The notes under the pieces: generated by a model | The model's database searches: none | Seen by the model: only the letters and a program-made list of their open reading frames with translations | Told to the model about the DNA's origin: nothing | Made by a program: the position numbers and the translations under genes | NCBI GenBank assembly: GCA_002319075.1 | Contig: NVQB01000001.1 | Span: forward strand, 1,736,001 to 1,800,000 | Source: Sphingobacteriaceae bacterium | GTDB taxonomy: Bacteria; Bacteroidota; Bacteroidia; B-17B0; Aurantibacillaceae | Direction: 5' to 3' | Length of the DNA stretch: 64,000 bases | Shown: positions 37,893 to 46,423 of the stretch, in pieces | Layout of the letters: every line of letters begins with the position of its first letter | How positions within the stretch are numbered: position 1 is the stretch's first letter

Positions 37893-39377
37893 ATGAGTCA
37901 ACCTTCCATAAAAACATTAGGAGAATTAAAAAAATCGGGATATAAATTTTTAAGCATTAAAGACGAATTGCGCGAAAACCTGATTAAAAGATTAAAAAAT
38001 AAGGAAGAAATTTTTGAAGGCATTTTCGGTTATGAAGAAACCGTTATACCCGAATTGCAAAGAGCAATTTTAAGTCGCCACAACATATTATTTCTTGGAT
38101 TAAGAGGTCAGGCTAAAACGAAAATGGCCCGGCAGCTGGTAAATTTGCTTGATGAGTATATTCCTGTAATAGCCGGGAGTCCTTTAAACGACGATCCTAT
38201 GCAGCCTATCTCGAATTTTGCCAGAAATTTAATTGCTGAGAAAAAAGACGCAACGCCCATAAACTGGATTCACAGAAGTGATCGTTTTGCTGAAAAATTA
38301 GCGACTCCGGATGTGAGTGTTGCCGATTTGATTGGAGACCTTGACCCTATTAAAGCGGCTAATTTAAAATTATCTTTCTCTGATGAGAATGTTATTCATT
38401 ATGGTTTAATTCCAAGAAGTAACCGTTTTATTTTTGTTATTAATGAATTGCCCGATCTACAAGCGCGTCTGCAAGTGGCACTATTCAACATATTGCAGGA
38501 AGGTGATGTTCAGATTCGTGGATTTAATTTAAGAATTCCATTAGACCTTCAATTTGTTTTTACCGCAAATCCAGAAGATTATACAAATCGTGGCAGTATT
38601 GTTACGCCTTTAAAAGACAGAATTGGTTCCCAAATTTTGACACACTATCCTAAATCGATCGAGCACTCTAAACAAATCACACAAGATCAGGCAAAATTAA
38701 ATTCAGACCAGAAAAAAATTGAGATCCCCGAAATTCTGAAAAATCTTGTTGAACAAATTGCGATAGAAGCAAGAACAAGTGAATTTGTAGATTCAAAAAG
38801 TGGTGTGAGTGCTCGTTTAACAATCAGCGCTTACGAAAGTATGATCAGCGCTGCTGAATTACGCTTCTTAACCAACAATCAGCCTTATAGCTTTGCAAGG
38901 ATCAGCGATCTTTATGGTGCTATTCCGGCTATTAACGGTAAAATTGAATTGGTTTATGAAGGAGAGCAGGAAGGGCCTGCCGTGATAGCGCAGAATCTTA
39001 TCAGTCTGGCCATTCGTAATTTATTTGTGCAGTTGTTCCCAGATCCTGCAAAATTAAAACGCAAAAAAGAAAGTTCTGAATATTCAGAAATCGTGGGCTG
39101 GTTTGCTCAAAATAATATTCTTGACTTGTTAGATAAAGAAACCGACAAGGTATATAACGCTGCGTTAACTATGATTGATGGTCTTGATGAATTGGTAACT
39201 AAACATTATCCAAAATTAAAAGGCCCAGAAAAAACCACTCTTATGGAATTTGCTTTACACGGATTAGCTGAGCATTCTCTCTTAAGCAAAAATAAATTAG
39301 TGGATGGCACCAGCTTTAAAGATTATTTTGGTTCGCTGATGAACCAGGGTTATAACTTTGATAAGGGAGAAAATTAA
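37893..39377 (+). CDS. MoxR/Mg-chelatase-like AAA+ ATPase
   Basis: 494 residues. Walker A is GLRGQAKT (69-76), Walker B FIFVINELPD (about 178-187), with LQARLQVALFNILQEGDVQIRG as the conserved arm and a sensor region around LQFVFTANPEDYTNRG. A sizeable C-terminal helical part follows. Together with the VWA gene upstream it forms an ATPase/VWA pair. RavA-ViaA and chelatase pairs are the nearest functional models, but the substrate is unknown. A bidirectional terminator ends the pair. Confidence 0.88.
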   Translation: MSQPSIKTLGELKKSGYKFLSIKDELRENLIKRLKNKEEIFEGIFGYEETVIPELQRAILSRHNILFLGLRGQAKTKMARQLVNLLDEYIPVIAGSPLNDDPMQPISNFARNLIAEKKDATPINWIHRSDRFAEKLATPDVSVADLIGDLDPIKAANLKLSFSDENVIHYGLIPRSNRFIFVINELPDLQARLQVALFNILQEGDVQIRGFNLRIPLDLQFVFTANPEDYTNRGSIVTPLKDRIGSQILTHYPKSIEHSKQITQDQAKLNSDQKKIEIPEILKNLVEQIAIEARTSEFVDSKSGVSARLTISAYESMISAAELRFLTNNQPYSFARISDLYGAIPAINGKIELVYEGEQEGPAVIAQNLISLAIRNLFVQLFPDPAKLKRKKESSEYSEIVGWFAQNNILDLLDKETDKVYNAALTMIDGLDELVTKHYPKLKGPEKTTLMEFALHGLAEHSLLSKNKLVDGTSFKDYFGSLMNQGYNFDKGEN

Positions 39378-39396
39378 AATACTCTTGTTACAAAAA

Positions 39397-39434
39397 AGAA
39401 AACCCCTTCTCCATTGAAAAGGGGTTTTCTTTTT
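39397..39434. terminator. Bidirectional terminator between the ATPase gene and ribH
   Basis: AGAAAACCCCTT (39397-39408) pairs perfectly with AAGGGGTTTTCT (39419-39430) across a 10-nt loop. T runs follow on the plus strand and A runs precede, so both converging genes can end here. Confidence 0.88.
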
Positions 39435-39504
39435 ATAAAATTACCTCATCAAGAATAAACATCCAGTGGATGCCAGAGCCAGCTGATAATAGTTCGAAAG
39501 ACTA

Positions 39505-40023
39505 CTATCTCGAAAACCCAACCGAAGTACCAGACCTGAAACTCTTCTTTAGCCCGAGCATTTTAATAGCTGTTACCGCTGCTTCATCGCCTTTGTTACC
39601 ATGCTTCCCACCCGCTCTATCTAATGCCTGTTGTTGATTATCTGGAGTTAAGACGCCAAAAATAAATGGCATATTGTATTTAATATTCAAATCCGTTATT
39701 CCTTTTGCAACAGCGTCACAAATAAAATCAAAATGACGCGTTTCGCCTTGTATGACACAACCTAAACAAATCACTGCGTCTACATTTGCAAACTCCGCCA
39801 TGTATTGCGCTCCAAGTGTTAATTCAAAACTCCCGGGCACTTCTTTAACCAAAATATTTTCTTCCAGCGCTCCGTTTTCGAGAAGGGTTTTTAAAGCTCC
39901 TTCTTTTAAAGCGTTTGTAATTTCATAATTCCACTCCGAATACACAATTGCGAATTTAAAGGGACTTGCATCAGGAATTTTGCTGCCTTCTACTGACGAT
40001 AAATTTTTATTTACACTGCTCAT
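39505..40023 (-). CDS. ribH: 6,7-dimethyl-8-ribityllumazine synthase
   Basis: 172 residues. Conserved blocks are VYSEWNYEI (27-35), EVPGSFELTLGA (61-72) and CVIQGETRHFDF (89-100), with catalytic His97. It joins ribityl-aminouracil and dihydroxybutanone phosphate in riboflavin synthesis. The ribH gene lies next to TPR and recF genes, a common order in Bacteroidota. A hairpin lies 13 bases before its start codon on the minus strand. Confidence 0.96.
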   Translation of the reverse strand: MSSVNKNLSSVEGSKIPDASPFKFAIVYSEWNYEITNALKEGALKTLLENGALEENILVKEVPGSFELTLGAQYMAEFANVDAVICLGCVIQGETRHFDFICDAVAKGITDLNIKYNMPFIFGVLTPDNQQQALDRAGGKHGNKGDEAAVTAIKMLGLKKSFRSGTSVGFSR

Positions 40024-40036
40024 TTTATTTTAAACT

Positions 40037-40062
40037 AAAAAAGCTCCGTTAAACGGAGCTTT
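40037..40062 (-). terminator. Hairpin with U tract between the TPR gene and ribH (terminator or attenuator)
   Basis: On the minus strand AAGCTCCG and CGGAGCTT form a stem around 40041-40061 with a 5-nt TTAAA-type loop, followed by a U run. It ends about 13 bases before the ribH ATG and follows the TPR stop by about 20 bases, so it may partly end transcription into ribH. Confidence 0.65.
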
Positions 40063-40081
40063 CATTAAATTATATTTTAAT

Positions 40082-40837
40082 TTATTTACCGTCTTTTGCT
40101 TTAGCTCTGGTAATAAACTTTTCGATATCCTGACCTTCAGTAGATCTTGGAAATTCTTTTTGAATACGTTCGTAAATTTTAGTTGCTTCAGAAAAATTTC
40201 CTTTTTGCTCATTTGCAAAAGCAGCTTTTTTCAAAAAGTAAGGTCTTGTAAAAATGTTTTCACTTTTATCAGCCGCTTTCGAATAATATTTAATAGCGTC
40301 ATCTACATTATTCATTTCCATGTAAGCATCGCCCATAGCGCCAATTGCAATCGGAGCAATAGTTTCATCGTTTCCGCTGTATTTTCCTAAAGACTCAACG
40401 GCTTCTGCAAATTTTCCTGTGCGTAAGTAACAAATACCCGCGTAGTAGTTTGCAAGACTTCCTGTTTTTGTAATGCTATATTCATCAGCGATTTGTAAAA
40501 AACCTTTCATTGGTTTTTGCCCGTCAGCAGACATAACCTGAGGTCCACCTTTAAGCGCTACATTAAAACTATCTTTTGCAAAAAGGCTCTCAGCCCAGAA
40601 GATTTCATTAACCGCTTCTTTTTCCTGTTCAGGGATATAGTATAATTTAAAAAAGCAAATTACGCCTATTACCAATAAAAGGCCGCCACCCACATAGGTA
40701 ACCATCTTTTTATTCTTCTCATAAAACAATTGAATCCCTTGTAAATTCGGGTCAATTGGTCTTTTAGTTTCAACAGTTTCTTCTACCGGATTAGTTTCGT
40801 TATTGTCTACCGTAGTTTCTTCTTTTAAATCAGCCAT
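40082..40837 (-). CDS. YfgM/BamD-like tetratricopeptide-repeat membrane protein
   Basis: 251 residues with an acidic N-terminus, one membrane segment (MVTYVGGGLLLVIGVICFFKL, about 44-64) and periplasmic TPR helices (e.g. LANYYAGICYLRTGKFAEA, AIGAMGDAYMEMNNVDDAIKYY, AAFANEQKGNFSEATKIYERI). It resembles YfgM-like proteins linked to Sec export, an inference from topology only. It is divergent from recF. Confidence 0.85.
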   Translation of the reverse strand: MADLKEETTVDNNETNPVEETVETKRPIDPNLQGIQLFYEKNKKMVTYVGGGLLLVIGVICFFKLYYIPEQEKEAVNEIFWAESLFAKDSFNVALKGGPQVMSADGQKPMKGFLQIADEYSITKTGSLANYYAGICYLRTGKFAEAVESLGKYSGNDETIAPIAIGAMGDAYMEMNNVDDAIKYYSKAADKSENIFTRPYFLKKAAFANEQKGNFSEATKIYERIQKEFPRSTEGQDIEKFITRAKAKDGK

Positions 40838-40920
40838 TTGTACTTAAAAATTAGTCTGCGAAGATAGCACTTTTTCTGTTAAAACAGAATTTAGCTCCCC
40901 CCGGGCGATAAAAATAAGCG

Positions 40921-40928
40921 TATTTTTG
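40921..40928 (+). promoter_or_regulatory. -7 box of recF
   Basis: TATTTTTG matches TAnnTTTG and ends 9 bases before the ATG at 40938. It contains the TTG at 40926 that would give a longer RecF, so that start is unlikely. No convincing -33 TTG is seen upstream. Confidence 0.5.
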
Positions 40929-40937
40929 TACAAAATC

Positions 40938-42041
40938 ATGTTTTTAAAGCAATTATCCCTTATAAATTTCAAAAATTACTCTGAATTTGAGGCTAAATTT
41001 TCTGAAAAGATAAATTGTTTTGTGGGGAATAATGGCATGGGAAAGACCAATCTTTTAGACGCCATCTACTACCTTTCTTTCTGCAAAAGTTTTTTCAACA
41101 CCATAGATAGTCAAAACATAAAACACGCCGAAGGTTTTTTTGTGATTCAGGGGCAGTTTAACAAAACAGGTGAAGAAAGTGAAGTGTATTGCGGTATAAA
41201 AAGGAATCAAAAAAAGATCTTTAAAAAAAACAAAAAAGAATACGATCGTCTAAGTGAACACATTGGCCAGTTTCCTCTGGTAATGATCTCTCCCGGTGAT
41301 GCCGATCTGATTAACGGAAGTAGTGAAGCGCGTCGTAAATTTTTAGATGGTATTATTTCACAGTATGATAAAGTCTACCTCGACAAACTTATTTCTTACA
41401 ACCAGGTTTTAAAACAAAGAAATGCCTTGCTAAAACATTTTGCAGAAAGCAGGAGTTTTGACTCGGAAACCCTTGAAATATGGGATGAACAGCTTATTAT
41501 CTATGGCAAAGGCATCCTTGAAATTCGCGAAGAATTTTTAAAACAGTTTATTCCACTTTTTAATACATACTATAAGTTTATAAGCGAAAGTAAAGAAGAA
41601 GTTGCGCTGCATTATGAAAACAGCCTTGGAGAAAAGGACTTTAAAACCGGCCTTCTTACTTCCTTAGGCAGAGACAGAGCTGTGCACTACACCACTGTGG
41701 GTCCGCACAAAGACGATCTCGAATTTAAGCTGGATACTTTTAGCTTAAAAAAATACGCTTCGCAGGGACAGCAAAAATCTTTTTTATTAGCCTTAAAACT
41801 GGCGCAGTTTGAATTTATAAAAGACCAAAAAAACACCAAGCCCTTGTTGTTGCTTGACGACGTTTATGATAAATTAGATGAGGCGCGCTTTACTAAATTA
41901 CTCGAACTCGTAAGTAGCGATAAATTCGGACAAGTTTTTATTACAGATACACATGCCGACCGCATGAATGTGTTGCTCAATCAAAAACAAATTGATCACC
42001 GGATTTTTCTGGTAGAGAATAGTTTGGTGAAGGAGTTTTAG
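40938..42041 (+). CDS. recF: DNA replication and repair protein RecF
   Basis: About 367 residues beginning MFLKQLSLINFKNYSEFE, the normal RecF start. Walker A is GNNGMGKT (30-37), the signature-like ASQGQQKSFLLALKLAQ follows at about 277-293, and Walker B is PLLLLDDVYDKLDE. RecF binds gapped DNA with RecOR to load RecA. The longer frame from a TTG at 40926 is rejected because it overlaps the promoter box. It is divergent from the TPR/ribH genes. Confidence 0.97.
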   Translation: MFLKQLSLINFKNYSEFEAKFSEKINCFVGNNGMGKTNLLDAIYYLSFCKSFFNTIDSQNIKHAEGFFVIQGQFNKTGEESEVYCGIKRNQKKIFKKNKKEYDRLSEHIGQFPLVMISPGDADLINGSSEARRKFLDGIISQYDKVYLDKLISYNQVLKQRNALLKHFAESRSFDSETLEIWDEQLIIYGKGILEIREEFLKQFIPLFNTYYKFISESKEEVALHYENSLGEKDFKTGLLTSLGRDRAVHYTTVGPHKDDLEFKLDTFSLKKYASQGQQKSFLLALKLAQFEFIKDQKNTKPLLLLDDVYDKLDEARFTKLLELVSSDKFGQVFITDTHADRMNVLLNQKQIDHRIFLVENSLVKEF

Positions 42042-42225
42042 CAAAAAGTTTAGACTTTCAGCTCATTCTTGCCAGTTACCGAAAAAACCGACCACTTATA
42101 TACTTTTTTTCTCCATCCCGAAAATCTCTCCGGTTCTAAACAAGCTAAGTCTTACTTTTACAGAGTCTTAGATACTAACCTATTTCAAGATAACATCTTT
42201 CAGGTGTTTTGTGTGTGTTATAACT

Positions 42226-42260
42226 GAAAAAAGCTGGTTTTAGTAGGGCCAGCTTTTTTC
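42226..42260. terminator. Bidirectional terminator between recF and the next lipoprotein gene
   Basis: GAAAAAAGCTGG (42226-42237) pairs perfectly with CCAGCTTTTTTC (42249-42260) around an 11-nt loop. Both flanks carry A/T runs, so it can serve the converging genes. Confidence 0.88.
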
Positions 42261-42277
42261 CGTTTATATATGTTCTG

Positions 42278-43015
42278 TTATTGATTATACCATCTGGCTA
42301 TATCGATCACCAAACCTAAAGAAGAGAAATTATTGGTATGACGAATTTGATTTGCCGTCATATTAATAGTTAGTCCATATTGAAACTGAAGCTTAATAAA
42401 TTTGTAACCACCTCTAACTGTTAATGCCGGTTCAGCGAACATGAAAAGTGGGCCCGTTAAATTGTTGTTATCAAGATAGTCTTCTGCCAGTTGTTGCTGC
42501 GTATAATTGTTTTGCGAGAAATTATTGTATTTCACAAAAGAAAATCTTGAGCTGGCTACCAAGTCAAAGAAGCGCGACTTGTAGCCAATGTCGGGCTGAA
42601 CAAAAACCTTAGCCGCACGCGCATTAAAACTCGCCATGTAGTTATTATCGTTTTGATCGGTAAACTGTTCTTTTTTGTGAACACGTCCGGCGCCTGCACC
42701 AACAAAGGTTTCGAATACAAAATGGTTATCCAGCAAAGGAGTAAAATATCCAACAGCAGCTTCTCCTAAAACACCATCGTGTTGATAATTATTACTTGCC
42801 TTATAGTTTTGATAATACCCGTTGACCATAATTCCGACATTTTTAGCAACCGCCACAGCCGCCTGCAAATCATTACCGGTTGCGGATAATTGAATTTCGC
42901 CGCGTTCTTTAAGCAAGGGCGCATTAACTGTATTAGACACATACATTTGAGTAGTGCAGGAATTGATAAACAGGATTCCAACAAGACCCGACGTTAGTAA
43001 AACTAGTTTTTTCAT
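42278..43015 (-). CDS. Putative outer-membrane lipoprotein
   Basis: 245 residues with a lipobox FINSC (Cys20) followed by TTQMY. The remaining part has alternating hydrophobic strands with Gly/Asn turns (e.g. GYFTPLLDNHFVFETFVGAGAGRV, FSSLGLVIDIARWYNQ), suggesting a small barrel or barrel-associated protein. No family recognised. Confidence 0.7.
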   Translation of the reverse strand: MKKLVLLTSGLVGILFINSCTTQMYVSNTVNAPLLKERGEIQLSATGNDLQAAVAVAKNVGIMVNGYYQNYKASNNYQHDGVLGEAAVGYFTPLLDNHFVFETFVGAGAGRVHKKEQFTDQNDNNYMASFNARAAKVFVQPDIGYKSRFFDLVASSRFSFVKYNNFSQNNYTQQQLAEDYLDNNNLTGPLFMFAEPALTVRGGYKFIKLQFQYGLTINMTANQIRHTNNFSSLGLVIDIARWYNQ

Positions 43016-43118
43016 GGAGCGGTGTTTAGAACAAGTCCCTTAATATTGTGCCAGAGCAGAAACTGAGGAAACGTATCTGCCGTTAACTATCCTAAAACGA
43101 CTTGAGGAAATAATTGCC

Positions 43119-43619
43119 CTAAGTAAGAACAAGGATTATAATTATAGCCACCAGGATGGCAAGAATAATGGCAAATAAAACTATTTTAAAGAGTGTGTCA
43201 AATAATCCCGCCGCCTTTTGGAGTTTGTGCTTAGAGGTTTTTTGCTGATCTATGCTTACAGAATTAGTAGTTTTGTAATCTGACTGAATCGCAGTAAGAG
43301 CTTTATTTCCAGAGTTTATCAGGGGCTTAATTAACCGTTTGGGAAGAAATACAGGCTTTGCCTGAGCTGGCGACTTTACACTTTGTGAGTAGGCTGAAGC
43401 CTGAATAAGAAGCTGTTCTGATTTTTCCGATTTAACTCCCAGAGCCTCCTCATTTTTTGCATCATCCACGGTACGGTTGTTTTTTGAAGCGCGCAATTCA
43501 TTTTTCGGAGAACTGTGTTTGTGTCCCAACTTAGTGTATCGCTGAGTTGTAAAAGAACTGCTTTTACAGCTACACAAAAAAATAAAGGCTATGAGGGGAA
43601 GAAGTAGTAGTTTTTTCAT
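43119..43619 (-). CDS. Small lipoprotein with a C-terminal membrane segment
   Basis: 166 residues. The signal ends IFLCSC (Cys18) followed by KSSS. The middle is polar and Lys/Ser-rich, and the C-terminus is a strong hydrophobic stretch (FKIVLFAIILAILVAIIIILVL, about 144-165). A lipoprotein with a terminal TM segment is unusual; the N-terminal region may instead be a cleaved signal. It follows the previous gene on the strand by 104 bases. Confidence 0.6.
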   Translation of the reverse strand: MKKLLLLPLIAFIFLCSCKSSSFTTQRYTKLGHKHSSPKNELRASKNNRTVDDAKNEEALGVKSEKSEQLLIQASAYSQSVKSPAQAKPVFLPKRLIKPLINSGNKALTAIQSDYKTTNSVSIDQQKTSKHKLQKAAGLFDTLFKIVLFAIILAILVAIIIILVLT

Positions 43620-43782
43620 TTCGTTTTTTTTGAAATGAAAATCTCAAATCCTATGCCATCCAACATTTACCACAGGCACACTGAGGTCACTTAGAAACAC
43701 TCATATTTTTTTTAAATACTTAAGTCTGAACCTGTAAGGTGGACTTCGTGCACCTTAGAGGTTTAGTGTTTGAACTAAAGAT

Positions 43783-45216
43783 TTAAAACTCACAGTTTTT
43801 TGGCGTTCTTGGAAATGGAATAACATCGCGGATATTGGTCATGCCGCTTACGAAAAGTACCAGACGTTCGAAACCAAGACCGAAACCAGCGTGCTCGCAG
43901 GAACCAAATCTTCTTGTATCTAAATACCAGGATAATTCTTCCGCTGGAATTCCAATTTCGCTCATTCTGGTTTCCAATTTCTCCAGACGTTCTTCACGTT
44001 GACTTCCGCCAACTATTTCCCCGATACCCGGAAATAGAATATCCATCGCCGCAACCGTTTTTCCATCGTCGTTTTGACGCATGTAGAAGGATTTTATTTC
44101 TTTCGGATAATCAATTAATATCACTGGCTTTTTGAAATGCTTCTCTACCAAATAACGCTCGTGTTCGCTTTGAAGATCAACTCCCCACTTATCTACCAAA
44201 TATTGAAATTTCTTTTTCTTATTGTGATTGCTTTCACGAAGAATTTCAATGGCTTGAGTATAGGTAACCCGCTCAAATTTATTATCAAGACAAAACTGCA
44301 GCTTGTTTAATAGAGTCAGCTCGCTTCTTTCATTCTGAGGTTTTTGTTTTTCCTCTTCCTCCAAACGTTGACTTAAAAACTGAATATCCTCCAGATTATT
44401 ATCCAGAGCATATTTAATAACGTACTGCAACATTTCTTCAGCAAGATTCATGTTGTCGTTCAAATCACAGAAAGCCATTTCGGGCTCTATCATCCAGAAC
44501 TCTGCCAAGTGACGCGCTGTATTACTGTTTTCGGCTCTGAAAGTGGGACCGAAAGTGTAAATATCGCTAAAAGCCATTGCTGCCAACTCTCCTTCTAATT
44601 GTCCAGATACGGTAAGGTTTGTTGCTTTACCGAAAAAATCCTGTTTAAAATCCACATTACCATTTTCGTCTTTCGGAGGATTTGCAATATCAAAATTAGT
44701 TACGCGAAACATCTCTCCCGCCCCTTCAGCATCACTTGAAGTAATGATAGGAGTATGCATATAGAGAAATCCTTTTTCGTTAAAAAATTTATGCACTGCG
44801 AATGCTAAAGTGTTTCTTACACGAAATACTGCTCCAAAAGTATTGGTACGAAAACGTAGATGTGCAATCTCGCGCAGGAATTCGAGGCTATGTTTTTTAG
44901 GTTGAAGCGGATATTTTTCAGCATCACTATCTCCAAGGATCTCAACGGAGCTGGCTTTCAATTCAACAGTTTGGCCTTTGCCCTGAGAGGCTATCAATGC
45001 ACCGGTTGCGCTAACTGCAGCACCAGTAGTAATACGTTTTAAGATTTCTTCAGGAGTATTGATGAAATCAACTACTATTTGTAAATTATTATTGGTAGAA
45101 CCATCGTTCAACGCTATGAATGAGTTGTTGCGAAATGTGCGTACCCAGCCTTTAACTGTAATCGTTTGCTCTGTGGGTGTGGTTTGTAGAATGTCTTTAA
45201 TGCGTAAACGTGCCAT
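43783..45216 (-). CDS. asnS: Asparaginyl-tRNA synthetase
   Basis: 477 residues, class IIb. An OB-fold anticodon-binding domain comes first ([20 protein letters not shown]). The catalytic core has [16 protein letters not shown] and [22 protein letters not shown] (motif 1 region), [22 protein letters not shown] (motif 2) and [12 protein letters not shown] (motif 3). The conserved [11 protein letters not shown] stretch fits AsnRS rather than AspRS. It charges tRNA-Asn. Confidence 0.96.
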   Translation of the reverse strand: MARLRIKDILQTTPTEQTITVKGWVRTFRNNSFIALNDGSTNNNLQIVVDFINTPEEILKRITTGAAVSATGALIASQGKGQTVELKASSVEILGDSDAEKYPLQPKKHSLEFLREIAHLRFRTNTFGAVFRVRNTLAFAVHKFFNEKGFLYMHTPIITSSDAEGAGEMFRVTNFDIANPPKDENGNVDFKQDFFGKATNLTVSGQLEGELAAMAFSDIYTFGPTFRAENSNTARHLAEFWMIEPEMAFCDLNDNMNLAEEMLQYVIKYALDNNLEDIQFLSQRLEEEEKQKPQNERSELTLLNKLQFCLDNKFERVTYTQAIEILRESNHNKKKKFQYLVDKWGVDLQSEHERYLVEKHFKKPVILIDYPKEIKSFYMRQNDDGKTVAAMDILFPGIGEIVGGSQREERLEKLETRMSEIGIPAEELSWYLDTRRFGSCEHAGFGLGFERLVLFVSGMTNIRDVIPFPRTPKNCEF

Positions 45217-45326
45217 AATAATTTAATAAGCATCAAATTTAATAAGATTTTAGCGAAATTAAGGGCTTTAAGAAATAACTGGTATTTAAATTGCGGGAAT
45301 TATAATTCACAATTAAAACAAAAAAC

Positions 45327-46187
45327 ATGAAATGGTTCGGTGGACGTGAAAGCGGAAATGTGGAAGACCGTCGCGGAATGTCGACGGGAGGCTTTATAGC
45401 AGGTGGGGGTATTGGTGCTACACTCCTTTATCTGTTATTCAACTTTATTTTCGGAAACGATGCCGGAGAGTTGGTACGGCAAGTTCAAACCAATGCTCCT
45501 CAAACAAGCGAACAGGGTGTCACTTCCACTAATAATGCAGAAGAAGACCAAATGGCAACGTTCTCTTCTGTTGTTCTGGGATATACTGAAGATGTATGGA
45601 ACAAAATTTTTTCAGAAAATGGCAGAACTTACCAGGAACCTAAATTGGTGCTTTTCAGTAATTCTACGGAGTCTGCCTGCGGCTCAGCCAACTCTGCAAC
45701 AGGACCATTTTATTGTCCGGGTGATCAAAAAGTGTACATCGATCTGGCTTTTTTTAACGAACTGAAAGAACGTTTTGGTGCGGCGGGTGATTTTGCAAAC
45801 GCCTACGTGATTGCCCATGAGGTGGGACATCACATACAGTATTTAATGGGAACCAGTGAAAAAATTCATGAAGCGCAACAAACCGCTTCGAAAAAACAGG
45901 CGAATAAATTATCGGTTGCTTTAGAATTACAGGCGGATTTTTATGCGGGTGTTTGGGCACATTATAATCAGGAAATGAAAAATGTAATGGAGCCTGGAGA
46001 TCTTGAAGAAGCTCTGAATGCAGCCACTGCTATTGGCGACGACCGTTTACAAAAAATGAGTTCGGGCCGTGTTGTTCCCGATGCTTTCACACATGGCACT
46101 TCCGCTCAAAGGGCCTATTGGTTTAAAAAAGGATTTGAAACCGGCGATCTTTCGCAGGGAAATACTTTTAAGGACATTCAAAACTAG
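45327..46187 (+). CDS. Neutral zinc metallopeptidase (YpfJ-like)
   Basis: 286 residues. The start MKWFGGRESGNVEDRRG with one TM segment (TGGFIAGGGIGATLLYLLFNF) is the family pattern. The zinc motif is HEVGHH (164-169), with ALELQADFYAGVWAHY providing the distal acidic ligand region. CGSANSATGPFYCPGDQKVYIDL and HGTSAQRAYWFKKGF are family signatures. It is a membrane-anchored peptidase of unknown target. Its stop overlaps by 4 bases the end of the convergent small gene at 46184. Confidence 0.92.
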   Translation: MKWFGGRESGNVEDRRGMSTGGFIAGGGIGATLLYLLFNFIFGNDAGELVRQVQTNAPQTSEQGVTSTNNAEEDQMATFSSVVLGYTEDVWNKIFSENGRTYQEPKLVLFSNSTESACGSANSATGPFYCPGDQKVYIDLAFFNELKERFGAAGDFANAYVIAHEVGHHIQYLMGTSEKIHEAQQTASKKQANKLSVALELQADFYAGVWAHYNQEMKNVMEPGDLEEALNAATAIGDDRLQKMSSGRVVPDAFTHGTSAQRAYWFKKGFETGDLSQGNTFKDIQN

Positions 46188-46423
46188 TTTCTGACTTTCA
46201 GATATTCTTCCTCATTAATTTCATCAGCCATGTCTGAATAGCGGAGCAGCATATCCTGGATAAAAAGTACTTCCGGAAACAGTTTTGCTTCTGTTTGTTT
46301 GATTATTTTTTTGCTTCCTATAATCTGAATCTCTTCAAACAAACGGGAGTGTATAATTTTAAAATAACTCTTATTGTTTTTATACTTCCTGTAAACAGGA
46401 AAGTGCATATCTTCAAGGTTCAT
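46184..46423 (-). CDS. Conserved small protein of unknown function
   Basis: 79 residues with the pattern FPVYRKYKNNKSYFKIIHSRLFEEIQIIGSK and FPEVLFIQDML, typical of a small family that I have seen beside AddB-like genes in Bacteroidota. Its start codon shares the AT of a CATG with the start codon of the AddB-like gene on the other strand, so the two are expressed from overlapping divergent signals. No function known. Confidence 0.75.
   Translation of the reverse strand: MNLEDMHFPVYRKYKNNKSYFKIIHSRLFEEIQIIGSKKIIKQTEAKLFPEVLFIQDMLLRYSDMADEINEEEYLKVRN

Noticed and set aside
40926-40937. TTG start giving a RecF longer by four residues
   Set aside because: The codon is part of the -7 box, and the ATG at 40938 gives the usual RecF N-terminus.
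43736-43756. Hairpin AAGGTG / CACCTT after asnS
   Set aside because: The stem is only 6 bp and lacks a U tract on either strand.
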